Below, in pieces: positions 23,327-33,790 of a stretch of DNA of 64,000 bases. Every line of letters starts with the position of its first letter. Within the stretch, counting starts at the first letter, position 1. Location of the stretch: contig NC_088310.1 of the NCBI RefSeq assembly GCF_910592395.1, forward strand, positions 25,375,491 to 25,439,490, in the 5' to 3' direction. Made by a program: the position numbers and the translations under genes. A model generated the notes under the pieces. The model saw only the letters and a list, made by a program, of their open reading frames with translations, was not told the origin of the DNA and did no database searches. Source of the DNA: Lineus longissimus. Taxonomy: Eukaryota; Nemertea; Pilidiophora; Heteronemertea; Lineidae.

Positions 23327-26137
23327 TCATTTGTACTTTGTCTTTGCCTCTTGTGTTGTTTTGTAGATCTCGTACGTATCTTTTCGGAAAACGTAACCAA
23401 GGCCCGACCAAATAGTTGTCCCTGCTGTTATGTACCTGAAAGGGAGAAAAGGTAAGTTTGATAAGATATTGAGTTATCCTGTCCTATCATGCTGGTTGTG
23501 ATTTTGTCCTCACAAGACCAGTTTGTGGCGAATTGGAAATGAATCAACTGAACATCAAAGAATCTCCTGTGTAACTCTGTAATACGTTAAAAGTTTTAAG
23601 TCTGCTGGGCTACAGCCCAAGCTAAAAATGGCTCATTAGGTCAGAGGTTATATCGGATTCTGTAGCACTAAGCAACTAGAAATATCACTGTCCATCCTAG
23701 TAAACTACACACCTAACTGCAAGACCTTGTGAAATTTCAAGGGTGGTTGACATGTTCTGAGGGAATCTAAGTAACTTACCACAGGGCATGTAATAAGGTA
23801 TGGTCCACATAATTGAAGACTGGGGCTGCCAGTGTGGCACATACTAAACCAAACTGGATGGCAGTGTTCACCTGGGAATAAAGAATACATCAATTAAAAT
23901 GGAATAGGTTAATACATATGTCAGAAGCAGTGTAAAGGGTTAGGTGTTTTGTCCAAGGGCATGGAGATAAAATATGTGTAGCGGGGATCCTTCCTAGATT
24001 TGTTCCCATGACCTGAATATGAGCCTAGCATTCCGACAACTTTGCCACATATCCGGGGCATTCCCCCTTCTTACTCTGAATAGATTCTTGTTAATGTATT
24101 TCACAGTAAACTGTACTTGGCAGTCAGTCCCCAAGATAACATACCTTACTTATGGTTGTTGGCTTCAATTGCATTGTCACATTTGTTCCATCAAAGAATC
24201 TCGTTAGTGTTAACTGAAAGCAGAAGTACAAGAAATTATACAAATGAAGTCAAAGTATACACGTTTATAACTCAGATATTATTAGGGATAAAACATGAAG
24301 GCAAATGTTACTTTGATAAAGTCAATCCATTCAAGTAGAGATTATTTAATACTCACTGGAGGAGGCAGTGATAGGTATCTCACATAGAAGGCAGCACCAA
24401 TAAGGCAAACATCTCTGGCAAAGATCAACACTGTCAATGGCACTGAAATGGAACGGATGAGATAGCATGAGACATCAGTAAGTCAACAGAATAAAAAGAA
24501 CAAGCAGGAAGACACTTTACAGTTTACTGCACAGTGCTTATAAGGACAACCCTTATATCAAGGACACTAGTTTTTGTCCTAAATTGGGTGTCTCCTGTCA
24601 ATTTGAATAACAGTCATTATGTAAGAGATTTTCACTTACTGGGAATGAGATCTACCACAGACAGTGTTATGTATAGAGTACTGATAAGAATCTTATCAGC
24701 TAAAGGGTCCAGGGCTGATCCAAAGGCAGACATTTGGTTCGGCCAAGTACGAGCTATGTGGCCATCAAGCTGGAAAATGACAAGAAATTGATAATATTTA
24801 CTCAGAGCAAACAGATTCTTTTGATGCAATCATCTTACTTGTGATTAGTCAGTAAAAGGGACAAGTGTTGTGAACACTGAGCAATCTCCAACACAATGGT
24901 CACAGAGTTCTTATGTTGCTCATTGTTGTTGGTCATCCAACAGTTGTCCGCTGACAGGACAGTACACACAAACACATATTGACTGGCTAGTTCATTCAGC
25001 CTATACATGTACCACTAACAACATTTACATACTTACCATATCTGTAAACCCAGCAAATATGAAAAGCCCTCCAGCTAAAGCAAACTCTTGCTTGACTACT
25101 AGATAGCCTAAGTAGGGCGTCAGACATATCCTTGATACTGTTAAGAAATTTGGTATTGTCCATATATTTTGTTCCTGAAAAAGAAAAAAAGATTATAGAA
25201 CAAGAAATACATTGTAGTACTGTAGAATCTCCCTTAGCAGACACCTCTCTATTAAGGACAACCTCTCTATTAAGGACAGTAGTTTTGGTCCCAAATTGGG
25301 TGTTTACATTCAATTTGACCTCCCTAATCAGGACACCTCTCTATTAAGGACAGCACTTGTCAGTCCCGAGGGTGTCCTTAATAGAGAGGTTCAACTGTAC
25401 ATGTAAACTAAGAAACTAGAAGCAGAGTAGAAGTGGAGAGGAACTGCCAGTCAACCCACCCATATTTTCTTTTTGGTTTTCAAGACTTCTTCTTCCGGTT
25501 CATCTCCTTTGTTCTCATCCTGTGGGCTCTTCTCTGGAGATGGATTAACGTGTGAATGGCTGCTGGTAGTACTTATTTGACATACATGCTGTTGATGGCT
25601 GCAGCAGCAGTTCATTGGCCAATTGAACTTGTTTTCTGAGCAAAGACTTCCGTTCGACAAAGGCGAAGACACCTTTTGGAGAATATAATTCCCAATGTTT
25701 CTGCACTGTCTTTGAATCATTGTTGAGTGTTCAATAGATGGTGCTTTCTCAGTTTTAGAAGACTGTTTCTCTTTCAAATAACATCTATTTTTCAAACTAT
25801 CACAAAGGTTGTTGGAAAGTGTCACTGTAGACACAGACGGATAATGAAATAAAGCGTTTATAACTCTTGGGTTGCCCAAATTTCCATGGGCGTTACTGCG
25901 ATCATAAATATCTGGCCAGTGTTGTCTGACAGGGTGCTTGCCAAACATCTCTGACCTTACTGGTCCTGCAAAGGCTGATTTAATGTTGCTATGTTGATTT
26001 TGAAAGAACATGGTTGGGGTCATCTTCATGGATGCACTTGAAACAGTGCATTTTGTACACAACTCCAGTCCACCATTCCTCAATTTTTGGGCAAAGTTTG
26101 CCCTCAAATTGAATGACTTGCGCGCAAATAAAAACAT
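23327..26137 (-). CDS. CRLS1: Cardiolipin synthase (CDP-alcohol phosphatidyltransferase), 7 exons
   Basis: Inner mitochondrial membrane enzyme joining CDP-diacylglycerol and phosphatidylglycerol to make cardiolipin. Exons in transcript order: 25460-26137, 25037-25174, 24640-24769, 24357-24442, 24145-24213, 23780-23871, 23327-23435. All boundaries are GT-AG in phase, giving 1,302 nt (433 aa; human about 301). Exon 1 encodes a 226-residue N-terminal region beginning [20 protein letters not shown], rich in Arg/Lys and poor in acids like a mitochondrial presequence. The catalytic domain starts at [20 protein letters not shown]. The CDP-alcohol signature D-x2-DG-x2-AR-x9-G-x3-D-x3-D is intact (D271, D274-G275, A278-R279, G289, D293, D297) and is split by the exon 2/3 junction (TDM|LDGHIAR). 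Hydrophobic segments follow. The protein ends [15 protein letters not shown]. Assignment is secure. Confidence 0.95.
24530..24615. repeat. Diverged copy of the 'tattaaggacac...aattgggtgt' repeat
   Basis: Contains 'aaggacaacccttatatcaaggacac' and 'gtcctaaattgggtgtctcctgtcaatttg', matching the better copy at 25217-25400 with substitutions. Lies in a CRLS1 intron. Confidence 0.6.
25217..25400. repeat. Interspersed repeat with internal 'cctctctattaaggac' units
   Basis: Short element in CRLS1 intron 1. 'cacctctctattaaggac' or a close variant occurs three times in direct orientation and once inverted ('tccttaatagagaggt') at the right end. Outer ends resemble inverted repeats: tactgtagaatctccctta on the left versus the reverse complement of taagga/gagaggttcaactgta on the right. 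Related fragments lie at 5390 and 24530. Likely a non-autonomous DNA element. Confidence 0.6.
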
Positions 26138-26320
26138 TGTCCTAGCGATATTTAGTTTAATTGCTTATTCATTGTCACATCTGTAGCACTCCTATTTCAA
26201 TTTTAAAACTGACATTGATGTTAACAGCATTTACAAGAGATACATTTCATGCAATTTCATGACCTTTAGGTTGTAAGAAAACAAGGACTGTGTCATGAGT
26301 AGTTAACCAGTTGATACCAC
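26138..26320. other. CRLS1 upstream region
   Basis: AT-rich interval between the CRLS1 start and the foldback element. Expected to contain the CRLS1 5' UTR and promoter. No TATA box or other clear core element was recognised. Confidence 0.35.
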
Positions 26321-27504
26321 GGTATCAGGCTGTTTCGCTGCATTGCCAGTTCGCTACCAGTCGTTTCGCTACATGTGGCGGTCGTTTCGTTACATGGTAG
26401 GTCTTTTCGCTACATGGGTGGAGTCGTTTCGCTACATGATGGGTACGGTCGTTTCGTTACATGGAGGGCGTTTCGCTACATGGGTGGAGTCGTTTCGCGA
26501 CATGGATGTAGGTCATATCGCTACATCGTAGGTCGTTTCGCTATATGGGTGGAGTCATTATTTTTACTCTATTTTACCCTACTATAATTCCCGGTGGTGA
26601 CTACAAATTTATTATAGCACAGTTTGCCGGTAAAAAAACTTATACGGTTTGATGGCGCGCAAGGGGTTCTTGTCGTCCTGGCCTGGGTTAGGCCACATAA
26701 AAAAAAGAGTTGGTGATCGTCCCCGCCCGCCCCTACGAAAAACGCCCGGCCCCATTTTTTGTTAAAATCCTAAAAAAGTTGGTATATTGTTCTATAGGGT
26801 CAGAATTGCACGATTTATTTCTTTATTTTTATTACTTGCTTAGAAATATCGAAATATATAAGTTCGATTAAGTCGATTCTCTTATCTTTTCTCAATAACG
26901 CGTGATCTCGATCATGTCGACACGAAATTGAAATTGAAACGTCAATTCGAAGTCTTCCGCGGCCGGCGAAATTGAACTAGGTTCCTCAATGGATGATTCA
27001 TTTATCTCCGGAATTCGTCTTAATCGAACTTATATATTTCGATATTTCTAAGCAAGTAATAAAAATAAAGAAATAAATCGTGCAATTCTGACCCTATAGA
27101 ACAATATACCAACTTTTTTAGGATTTTAACAAAAAATGGGGCCGGGCGTTTTTCGTAGGGGCGGGCGGGGACGATCACCAACTCTTTTTTTTATGTGGCC
27201 TAACCCAGGCCAGGACGACAAGAACCCCTTGCGCGCCATCAAACCGTATAAGTTTTTTTACCGGCAAACTGTGCTATAATAAATTTGTAGTCACCACCGG
27301 GAATTATAGTAGGGTAAAATAGAGTAAAAATAGTGACTCCACCCATATAGCGAAACGACCTACGATGTAGCGATATGACCTACATCCATGTCGCGAAACG
27401 ACTCCACCCATGTAGCGAAAAGACCTACCATGTAACGAAACGACCGTCACATGTAGCGAAACGACTGGTAGCGAACTGGCAATGTAGCGAAACGACAGTA
27501 AACC
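26321..27504. mobile_element. Foldback transposable element with ~500 bp inverted arms
   Basis: The 1,184-bp element is a giant inverted repeat: the reverse complement of 27021-27504 reproduces 26321-26870. The inner arms pair with constant coordinate sum 53,891 (for example actataattc at 26581-26590 with gaattatagt at 27301-27310). The outer ends pair with sum 53,825, because the left arm has a 66-bp extra segment. Arms carry tandem modules of gtttcgctacatgggtggag. A spacer of about 140 bp (26875-27015) is not inverted. GATACCAC(G) flanks both sides (26313-26321 and 27505-27513), an 8-9 bp target duplication. No transposase ORF, so non-autonomous. Resembles foldback/TU-type elements in architecture; class not proven. 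Confidence 0.85.
26343..26551. repeat. Tandem 'gtcgtttcgctacatgg' modules in left foldback arm
   Basis: About nine variants of 'gtttcg(c/t)tacatgg' occur at spacings of roughly 20-27 bp. The right arm has the inverted series (about 27345-27475) with fewer copies. Length-compatible repeats keep several frames open, producing ORFs with no protein meaning. Confidence 0.8.
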
Positions 27505-27714
27505 GATACCACGACGTACTATTAATTGAATATTGAATTTAGACGTAAAAAAGGGAAAAAAGTCTAAAATTTTCACATGGATTATCTTGAAAACAGATTA
27601 AGAATGTGTAAAATGTGTGTATTATCTTATGATATTATGTATTAGTTTAGAAATGACCATTTCTATTAATCGATGTGCCAAGAACACAACAGTGGCAGGA
27701 TCTTGGTCCACATT

Positions 27715-27790
27715 TTGAATTACTTCCGGTTGAGCATGCGCAGTTGAGTTTTGAGGAGTTGGAATATTGCAGACGAACTTTGATTTTAAA
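27715..27790 (+). promoter_or_regulatory. GNPNAT1: Probable GNPNAT1 promoter (ETS and NRF1-like sites)
   Basis: ACTTCCGG at 27722-27729 (an ETS-type site) lies 4 bp before GCATGCGCA at 27734-27742 (an NRF1-type core), about 105-125 bp upstream of the ATG. The pair is typical of TATA-less housekeeping promoters. The sites are seen; their use is inferred. Confidence 0.5.
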
Positions 27791-27847
27791 GTCATTTCTA
27801 CTGGACAACACCTTCTAAAATAGGATTTAGTTTACGGCCAAGTGATC

Positions 27848-30644
27848 ATGGAGGTAAAAAGATTTTCTAGAGTAGTAATTTGGGAAGGTGTTCTGCCTGG
27901 ATTTGTAAAAAAGGACTGTTTTTAACCCGGCATTTTCTCCACCGCATTGATATGATTGAATTGAATGTGCACTGCCACTGAGTAATGACACTGGCCTACA
28001 CTACAGTACTGTAGTGTAGGCCTACATTTTGTACATACCTGTACATGTATGCATGGTACAGGTATGGTTTGTATACATGGCTGATCATGTTCATGTGACC
28101 CACCCTCAGCACACATGTCACGGCATGTAGCCTACAACCAGATACAGTCCAATCATCCAACAATCCTATTCGCCGTATGGTTGATTAGCGTTATTTTTGA
28201 TTCACAACCTACCCGGCCACACAGTGATGGGTTGGGCGTTACTAGGCCTGTCTACTTTCGGGCTGTAAGAAAGCAATGACTGAGTCGTGTGTTGTTGATG
28301 GCACGATTTTTTGATGTACAAAGGGAAAGTCTAAATGCCCTTTGAATTGCTTGAACGTAGTTAAGGAATGTTATCGTTAAGTACTTGCATGTGGTACAAA
28401 AAAATTACATTATCAACATCCGCTCTGCGTCTAATCCGTGCGAATTTCAGATTATGGCTGCCCCTGGTAATGTAGATGGTTGTCTTGCAGGTTGGAGAAT
28501 AAGCCTCGGGCATTATTCGTGAATGCAGACAGCTGCGCCTGCAGTACTGATCTCATGTAACATCAAACACGTAGGGTTCAACAAAGTTACATTAAATTAG
28601 CTGTTCTACTATTTCAAAGAAAACATAGATTTATTCTCTGTTCATTTGTAGTGATATTTCTTTCAGATTCAGAATGGTATAACAGATGAAGTACTATTCT
28701 CCCCAGATCTGCTGGAAGAGATCGATTTTGAGGCTGAGTGTAATGCCACCTTCAACCCAAAGATTAGTCCATCTTGTCCTGGTGAATCTCTTCTCATGAG
28801 ACCTCTACGCATCTCAGATTATGACAAAGGTAAATATCAAACTGTCAAAGACTCAAAGCCTTACATTTGCTCTGTCAATCTGATTTAATTAATTAATTGA
28901 ATAAATTTTCTTGCAATTTGTTCAATTTATTTTTGATTTTGTTAAGTGTTAGTCTCAGTCAGCAAAGTGTTTAGGTCTTTTGATAATCAGGCCATCAGCA
29001 TTGTGTGACAGATTGATACTTAGTAATGGTACATTTATTCAAGTATTCAAGGCCCTGTGAAACAAGCACAGTTTGATATGCTGCTAGAGCAACACATGTA
29101 TTTGTTCGCAATGTATACTATAATCAATTGTGGGCTTGTCCCTACCACATCCCATGAACGTAATATGTGGGTGGATCGTGTTTCAGTTTTCACATCACTT
29201 GTGCCATCTGGCTACGAAAAGTACTTTGATTTCTTTTACTTCAAACAACTGCTGCTTCCATCCTATGTTTACATGTAGCAGCTGTGTATTCTGTACCGTA
29301 TACTCTAGTTTCCCGGATCTGAGACTGCTTCTGAATGTCAAAGTAAATGGGAAGATGGTTTTTCAATTCAATGCCATTCAAAATTTTCAGTTTGGATGGA
29401 CAATGTGTTGGGTTGGCTTTACTAAGTTGTCCAATGCTCATGACGCCAGACGTCATGTTCTGGCTCTGCTGTGTTCATTTCATAGTAACTAATAAATGTG
29501 TCTTAGATTGTTGAAACTAAGGTAATTTTGTGTTCATACAATTGTACAGGGTTCTGTCTATGCCTACTTTAGAGGGGTGTGGGCCATTTTCTTTAAGTGA
29601 GAATTGAAAGGTTTGAATACTGTGACCAATGCTTTTTGAATCATTACAGAAAAGATAGCTTCGGTCTTCTGAACAGCTTTTACAACATGTACATCTTTTT
29701 CAGGTCACACACAAGTACTAAGTCAGCTGACAAAACTGGGTGATGTTACACGGGAGGCATATGAAGGTACAGTTGAATACGAAAGAAAAAAGGGCGTTGT
29801 TCTCTTGTTTGCCATATATACAGCCTAGGTATCCCTTTCATAAAGAATCAGACGGGCACACTGGTGCCTCACCAGGCTGAATTGACCCCTGGATATAAAA
29901 TTACTGATGTTGTGATTTTTTGAGAAAAGGTGGCAGACCATCCTGCAAATGTCGTCTTTGCAAGTTAAACAAGTATGTTTTATTGCATCACAATGTTTTC
30001 TGTTTCTCATCTCCCTTTTGCCAAATCTCATAATTTTCCGCTCAAATTTCAGCTCAATTTCACCACATGAAATCCTGTCCATCAACTTACTATATTGCCG
30101 TGATAGAAGACATAACGTCCAACCTTGTGATCGCCTCAGCTACATTGTTGGTGGAAAAGAAGTTTATACACACATGTTGCACTGTAAGTTGACCACCTGG
30201 TTTTATTACGCGCACCTAGTACTGTACAGTACTGTAAACCAAAAAATTTTTGCGTCATTCACTTTCAGCGGAATTGAAATACTGTGAGGTTGCCAAAGTT
30301 GAACGTTCATGGCTTGTCCAACTGACTGTCACATTCTTACTTTCAGAGGGGACGAATAGAAGATGTGGTGGTCGATAAAACATACAGAGGAAGACAGCTG
30401 GGGAAATTGTAAGTATTTGATATTGGTACTTGAAATCCTCATGTTATTTTTATGAAGGTGTTAATACTAATCATCCTTTTGCTTTTGTTGCAGACTTGTT
30501 GAGACTATGACGTTACTTGGGAAGCACTTGGGAGTCTACAAGATGACGTTAGAATGTAAGGATGACAGGATGAAGTTTTATGAGAGTTTCGGTTACATGA
30601 AGGATCACCTGAATAACTTCATGACTATTCGTTACAAGGATTAA
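27848..30644 (+). CDS. GNPNAT1: Glucosamine-6-phosphate N-acetyltransferase, 6 exons
   Basis: GNAT-family enzyme that transfers acetyl from acetyl-CoA to glucosamine-6-phosphate, a step to UDP-GlcNAc in the hexosamine pathway. Exons: 27848-27853 (just Met-Glu), 28667-28829, 29704-29766, 30053-30183, 30347-30408, 30494-30644. All boundaries are GT-AG in phase, giving 576 nt, 191 residues (human about 184). Family blocks in order: LLMRPLRISDYDKGHTQVLS, SCPSTYYIAVIEDITSNLVI, the RGRIEDVVVDKTYRGRQLGK acetyl-CoA-binding motif (R/Q-x-x-G-x-G/A type, residues about 122-141), and the C-terminal KMTLECKDDRMKFYESFGY. The first coding exon holds only two codons before a long intron. An AATAAA lies 1.4 kb downstream at 32050. 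Confidence 0.95.
27993..28022. repeat. Perfect 30-bp palindrome
   Basis: Half-site ggcctacactacagt followed directly by its exact reverse complement, with no spacer. Lies in GNPNAT1 intron 1. Confidence 0.9.
28034..28066. repeat. 11-bp-arm inverted repeat
   Basis: catacctgtac (28034-28044) and gtacaggtatg (28056-28066) are exact reverse complements around an 11-nt loop, 11 bp after the 30-bp palindrome. Confidence 0.85.
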
Positions 30645-32075
30645 AACATGAACTTTTATGCCCAACAATGCAGCATAGATGTATTTCGTCAAAAAGAAAA
30701 GGCATTTTGGACTGTGATTAACACTGATGTTTGTCACACACTGAACATTCTGGTATTTAGATATACTGGTATTGTAATGATGGTTGAAATTATTTACTTA
30801 ACAACTGCCTTCGGTGATATTTGGTGCAATAAACTATCTGGGATTATGTTTGGTTATGGATATCCTGCTACTTAGTGGAGCCAGTGCCAGACAACTTTTG
30901 AAACTACTTATGAAACCTGTGCTATCAGAGAGAGTTCTCTGCACCACTCTGACATTCCATATGAACAATTGTATCATTATCCCTTGTATAAATGCCATCA
31001 AGCCATCCACTCTCTGAAGGAAATTTCTTTTTGGAGTTGTGTTTGACCAGTTCGGCGCTGCCACTGATGTGCAATAGTGAGACCAATTTGTTATTGGTGG
31101 ATGGGTGACCAGTGAAATATAGCAATGATCATGTAAATGTGTCACTACTATTTATTTTTGTTTAACTATGGCATTATACAATTTTCCTTGGGTTGTTGAG
31201 AATGTTGTTTTTATTTGGCAAAGAACTGCTACTCTATCTGTACCGGTGATAAGTATGAAATAGTGATGAGCAAGTTTAAATATTATGGTAAAGGGAAGAG
31301 ATTTTCCTGTCATGTATATGTATTTTCTCTGTTCTTTGAATATATCATGGTGTTTTGATCTCTTGATGAAATGAGACCATACTGTTACTGTACTGTCAGA
31401 AGATGAAAATCTAGACTGTGAGATTCTGACAACAATGGCCATATATTGATTATGATAAAAAACATATAAAAATGTATAGATAGATATTTGATGACATCTC
31501 AACTGTGTGTAAATGCAATGAGCACACACACTCGCAGCCAGTCTCGTGCCGTTATTTCTCTCAATGACATATTGATGCTTTATTCATGATGTATAACTGC
31601 TAATTGTACCAAAATTGTCTTCAATATTTTTCCAAAATATTCCGCCAGTCATGAGGTAGGTGAAAAAACTCCTCAATTGCAAGTTAATTTGGCATTGATT
31701 CTTGTGCGATACAACATTGAGCATGTTGATAATGTTGCATCACGCCATCATCTGTTGAGTGCCGGTATGCAGACGCACACTGGCAGCCAGTAACGGTAAT
31801 TTATGCAGAAAGACTTCATTTTGTAAAGGAAGATATTTAACTATTCTGGTGGAGATTCTTCTGTTGGGAATCTGTAATAGAACGGATATGTTGTTCATTC
31901 CACCAACAAACATTTGTTGGAGGATTTGATAATATTTCTGTTCTAAAAGTATAAAATGTTTTGTACTACCAATATTTGGTCATGCAAGGATAAAAAGGTG
32001 TATGGTGTGTTTTCTTTTGAACTATTTCTTTGTTATGTATATACAGCTGAATAAATAGATAATATATATTTTAGA
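30645..32075 (+). other. GNPNAT1: GNPNAT1 3' UTR
   Basis: About 1.4 kb of AT-rich sequence without credible ORFs, ending at AATAAA (32050-32055) followed by a T-rich stretch. UTR extent inferred. Confidence 0.6.
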
Positions 32076-33540
32076 GACAATTACTTGTTTGGTTTTATTT
32101 GCCCTCTTCAAGGAGTAGTATAGAACACATTTGAGTACCAGTAGACATTGATATATATGAGGCAAGGACCGAGACATTGATTGGAATGGCTCGTGTGCTG
32201 GGTCAAGACTACCCTGAAGGGGAGGGGTTCAACTTTCCATGAAACATACTGTTACATGAACACCGTTTATAATGTGGAATAAACATGCGGGTTTCATATG
32301 GGGACCAAATAGGCAGATGTGGGCTCACTGTGAGGTGTCACATGCATGTTGGGCCCACATGGGAACCTGGGCGGATTGCTCAGGTCAACTATGTTATGGT
32401 CAAGGCCCTGGTTTAAATCGCAGTGTGTGTTGCACCACTGAGCTCAAGTAAATATACTAATCCCATGGTTAGGTATCTGCCTTGTGAATGGACGGTCAGG
32501 TGTAGCTGATGGGCGTGCTGCCAGGTAGGGTACAAACTGCTGTAATTCTTGCTGCCTGACATAAGATACAGGAGTTTGGAAGTAAAGAATGTCTCGTATG
32601 CCAAATCGGGCAGGCCATTTCATAAAGGGTGCCATTATGATGGGCAAAATTTTCTTTAAAATGCATGAACAAAAAGAAGAATACAAACACTGATGTTATA
32701 AAACTTATTATTATTCTAATGGTAACATCTGATGATAACATATTGTTTAAGTCTGGCTTTAAAATATCTGCTTCAAGTATTTTACAGTTATCATGTACAC
32801 TATATTAAATGTCAAGCAAAACTCTGAAGTAAAACAACTTTCCGTGACACCTTTGGTATCATAAAATAACATTAACAAAACATACAAAATTTCTTAGCAC
32901 AAGCAATACTTATCTAAGGGTATTAAATCAATATAGAAAATGAATTTCTAATGGATGAATGTGCTTGGTTTAAAGGGGGTGCTTTTGCCTCCATCTACAG
33001 TACTATTGATTCCAACTCAAAAGCCTGACATTAGATATTCAGGTGTAAAAAATAGTGGAATAAAACATGTTAAATTTGAAATACCAAGAAACTACAGACA
33101 TTTTGCACGACTAGTTCATGTAGTAAATTTTGATCTACCCAAAATCTTCACAGACATATTTCATAAATAGTGGTCTTAAACATATTGAACACATTGTCTT
33201 TGTACAGTAACTGAACAGTTGTCTTAAATATGTTGAACACATAATCTATGTTAAGTAACTAAATGATTGTCTATGACAACATAACATAGCAGTAGTATTT
33301 TCTGGCACATGAGAGAAACAATTAACAATTTGGATTTCAGAAATAAAATCATCACCAGGAATTATGGACAGTCAGCCATCACTAGTATTGTTGAATTCCT
33401 GAGTTCTACATCAACAAATCGTGAGTGTCCATTTTCAGATGCATCCCTGCATTGTGGTCAGCACATGAACTGTGTACAAATTATACATTGAAAATTACTG
33501 TATCATTGGGCTCATATCATCAACTGAAATGCCTTTGACT
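32076..33540. other. Intergenic region
   Basis: Lies between the GNPNAT1 poly(A) signal and the 3' end of the first opine dehydrogenase. Short ORFs have no family motifs. A small direct repeat ('ttgaacacattgtctttgtacagtaact' / 'ttgaacacataatctatgttaagtaact') sits at 33186-33265. Nothing else recognised. Confidence 0.5.
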
Positions 33541-33555
33541 TGTAAAACATATAAC

Positions 33556-33561
33556 TTTAAT
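33556..33561 (-). terminator. Candidate poly(A) signal ATTAAA for opine dehydrogenase copy 1
   Basis: TTTAAT on the plus strand, 230 bp beyond the stop of the minus-strand gene. I saw no AATAAA closer. Confidence 0.3.
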
Positions 33562-33790
33562 ACAGACCTTATCAAACTAAAGCCAGGATTTGCATTTTAA
33601 GGGTGAATATATTCTGAGGGCCATCAATACAACAAACCTAACTAACATTCCTGGGATTGTAACATGAGTTGAAATTGCGAGATCTCAATAAGTTTTTACC
33701 GGCAGCTAGGATTCATAACACAAACCCTAGACTACTTAGAGTCGTGATTCATTCTCAACAAAAGTTATCTCCTAACTTGAGTTTTGATGT

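Noticed and set aside
26343-27576. ORFs with RFATWVESFRYM-type repeats on both strands
   Set aside because: They are translations of the gtttcgctacatgg modules in the arms of the foldback element and mirror each other on opposite strands.
29057-29492. ORFs of 73 and 120 residues inside GNPNAT1 intron 2
   Set aside because: They lie between well-defined exons and show no protein similarity I recognise.
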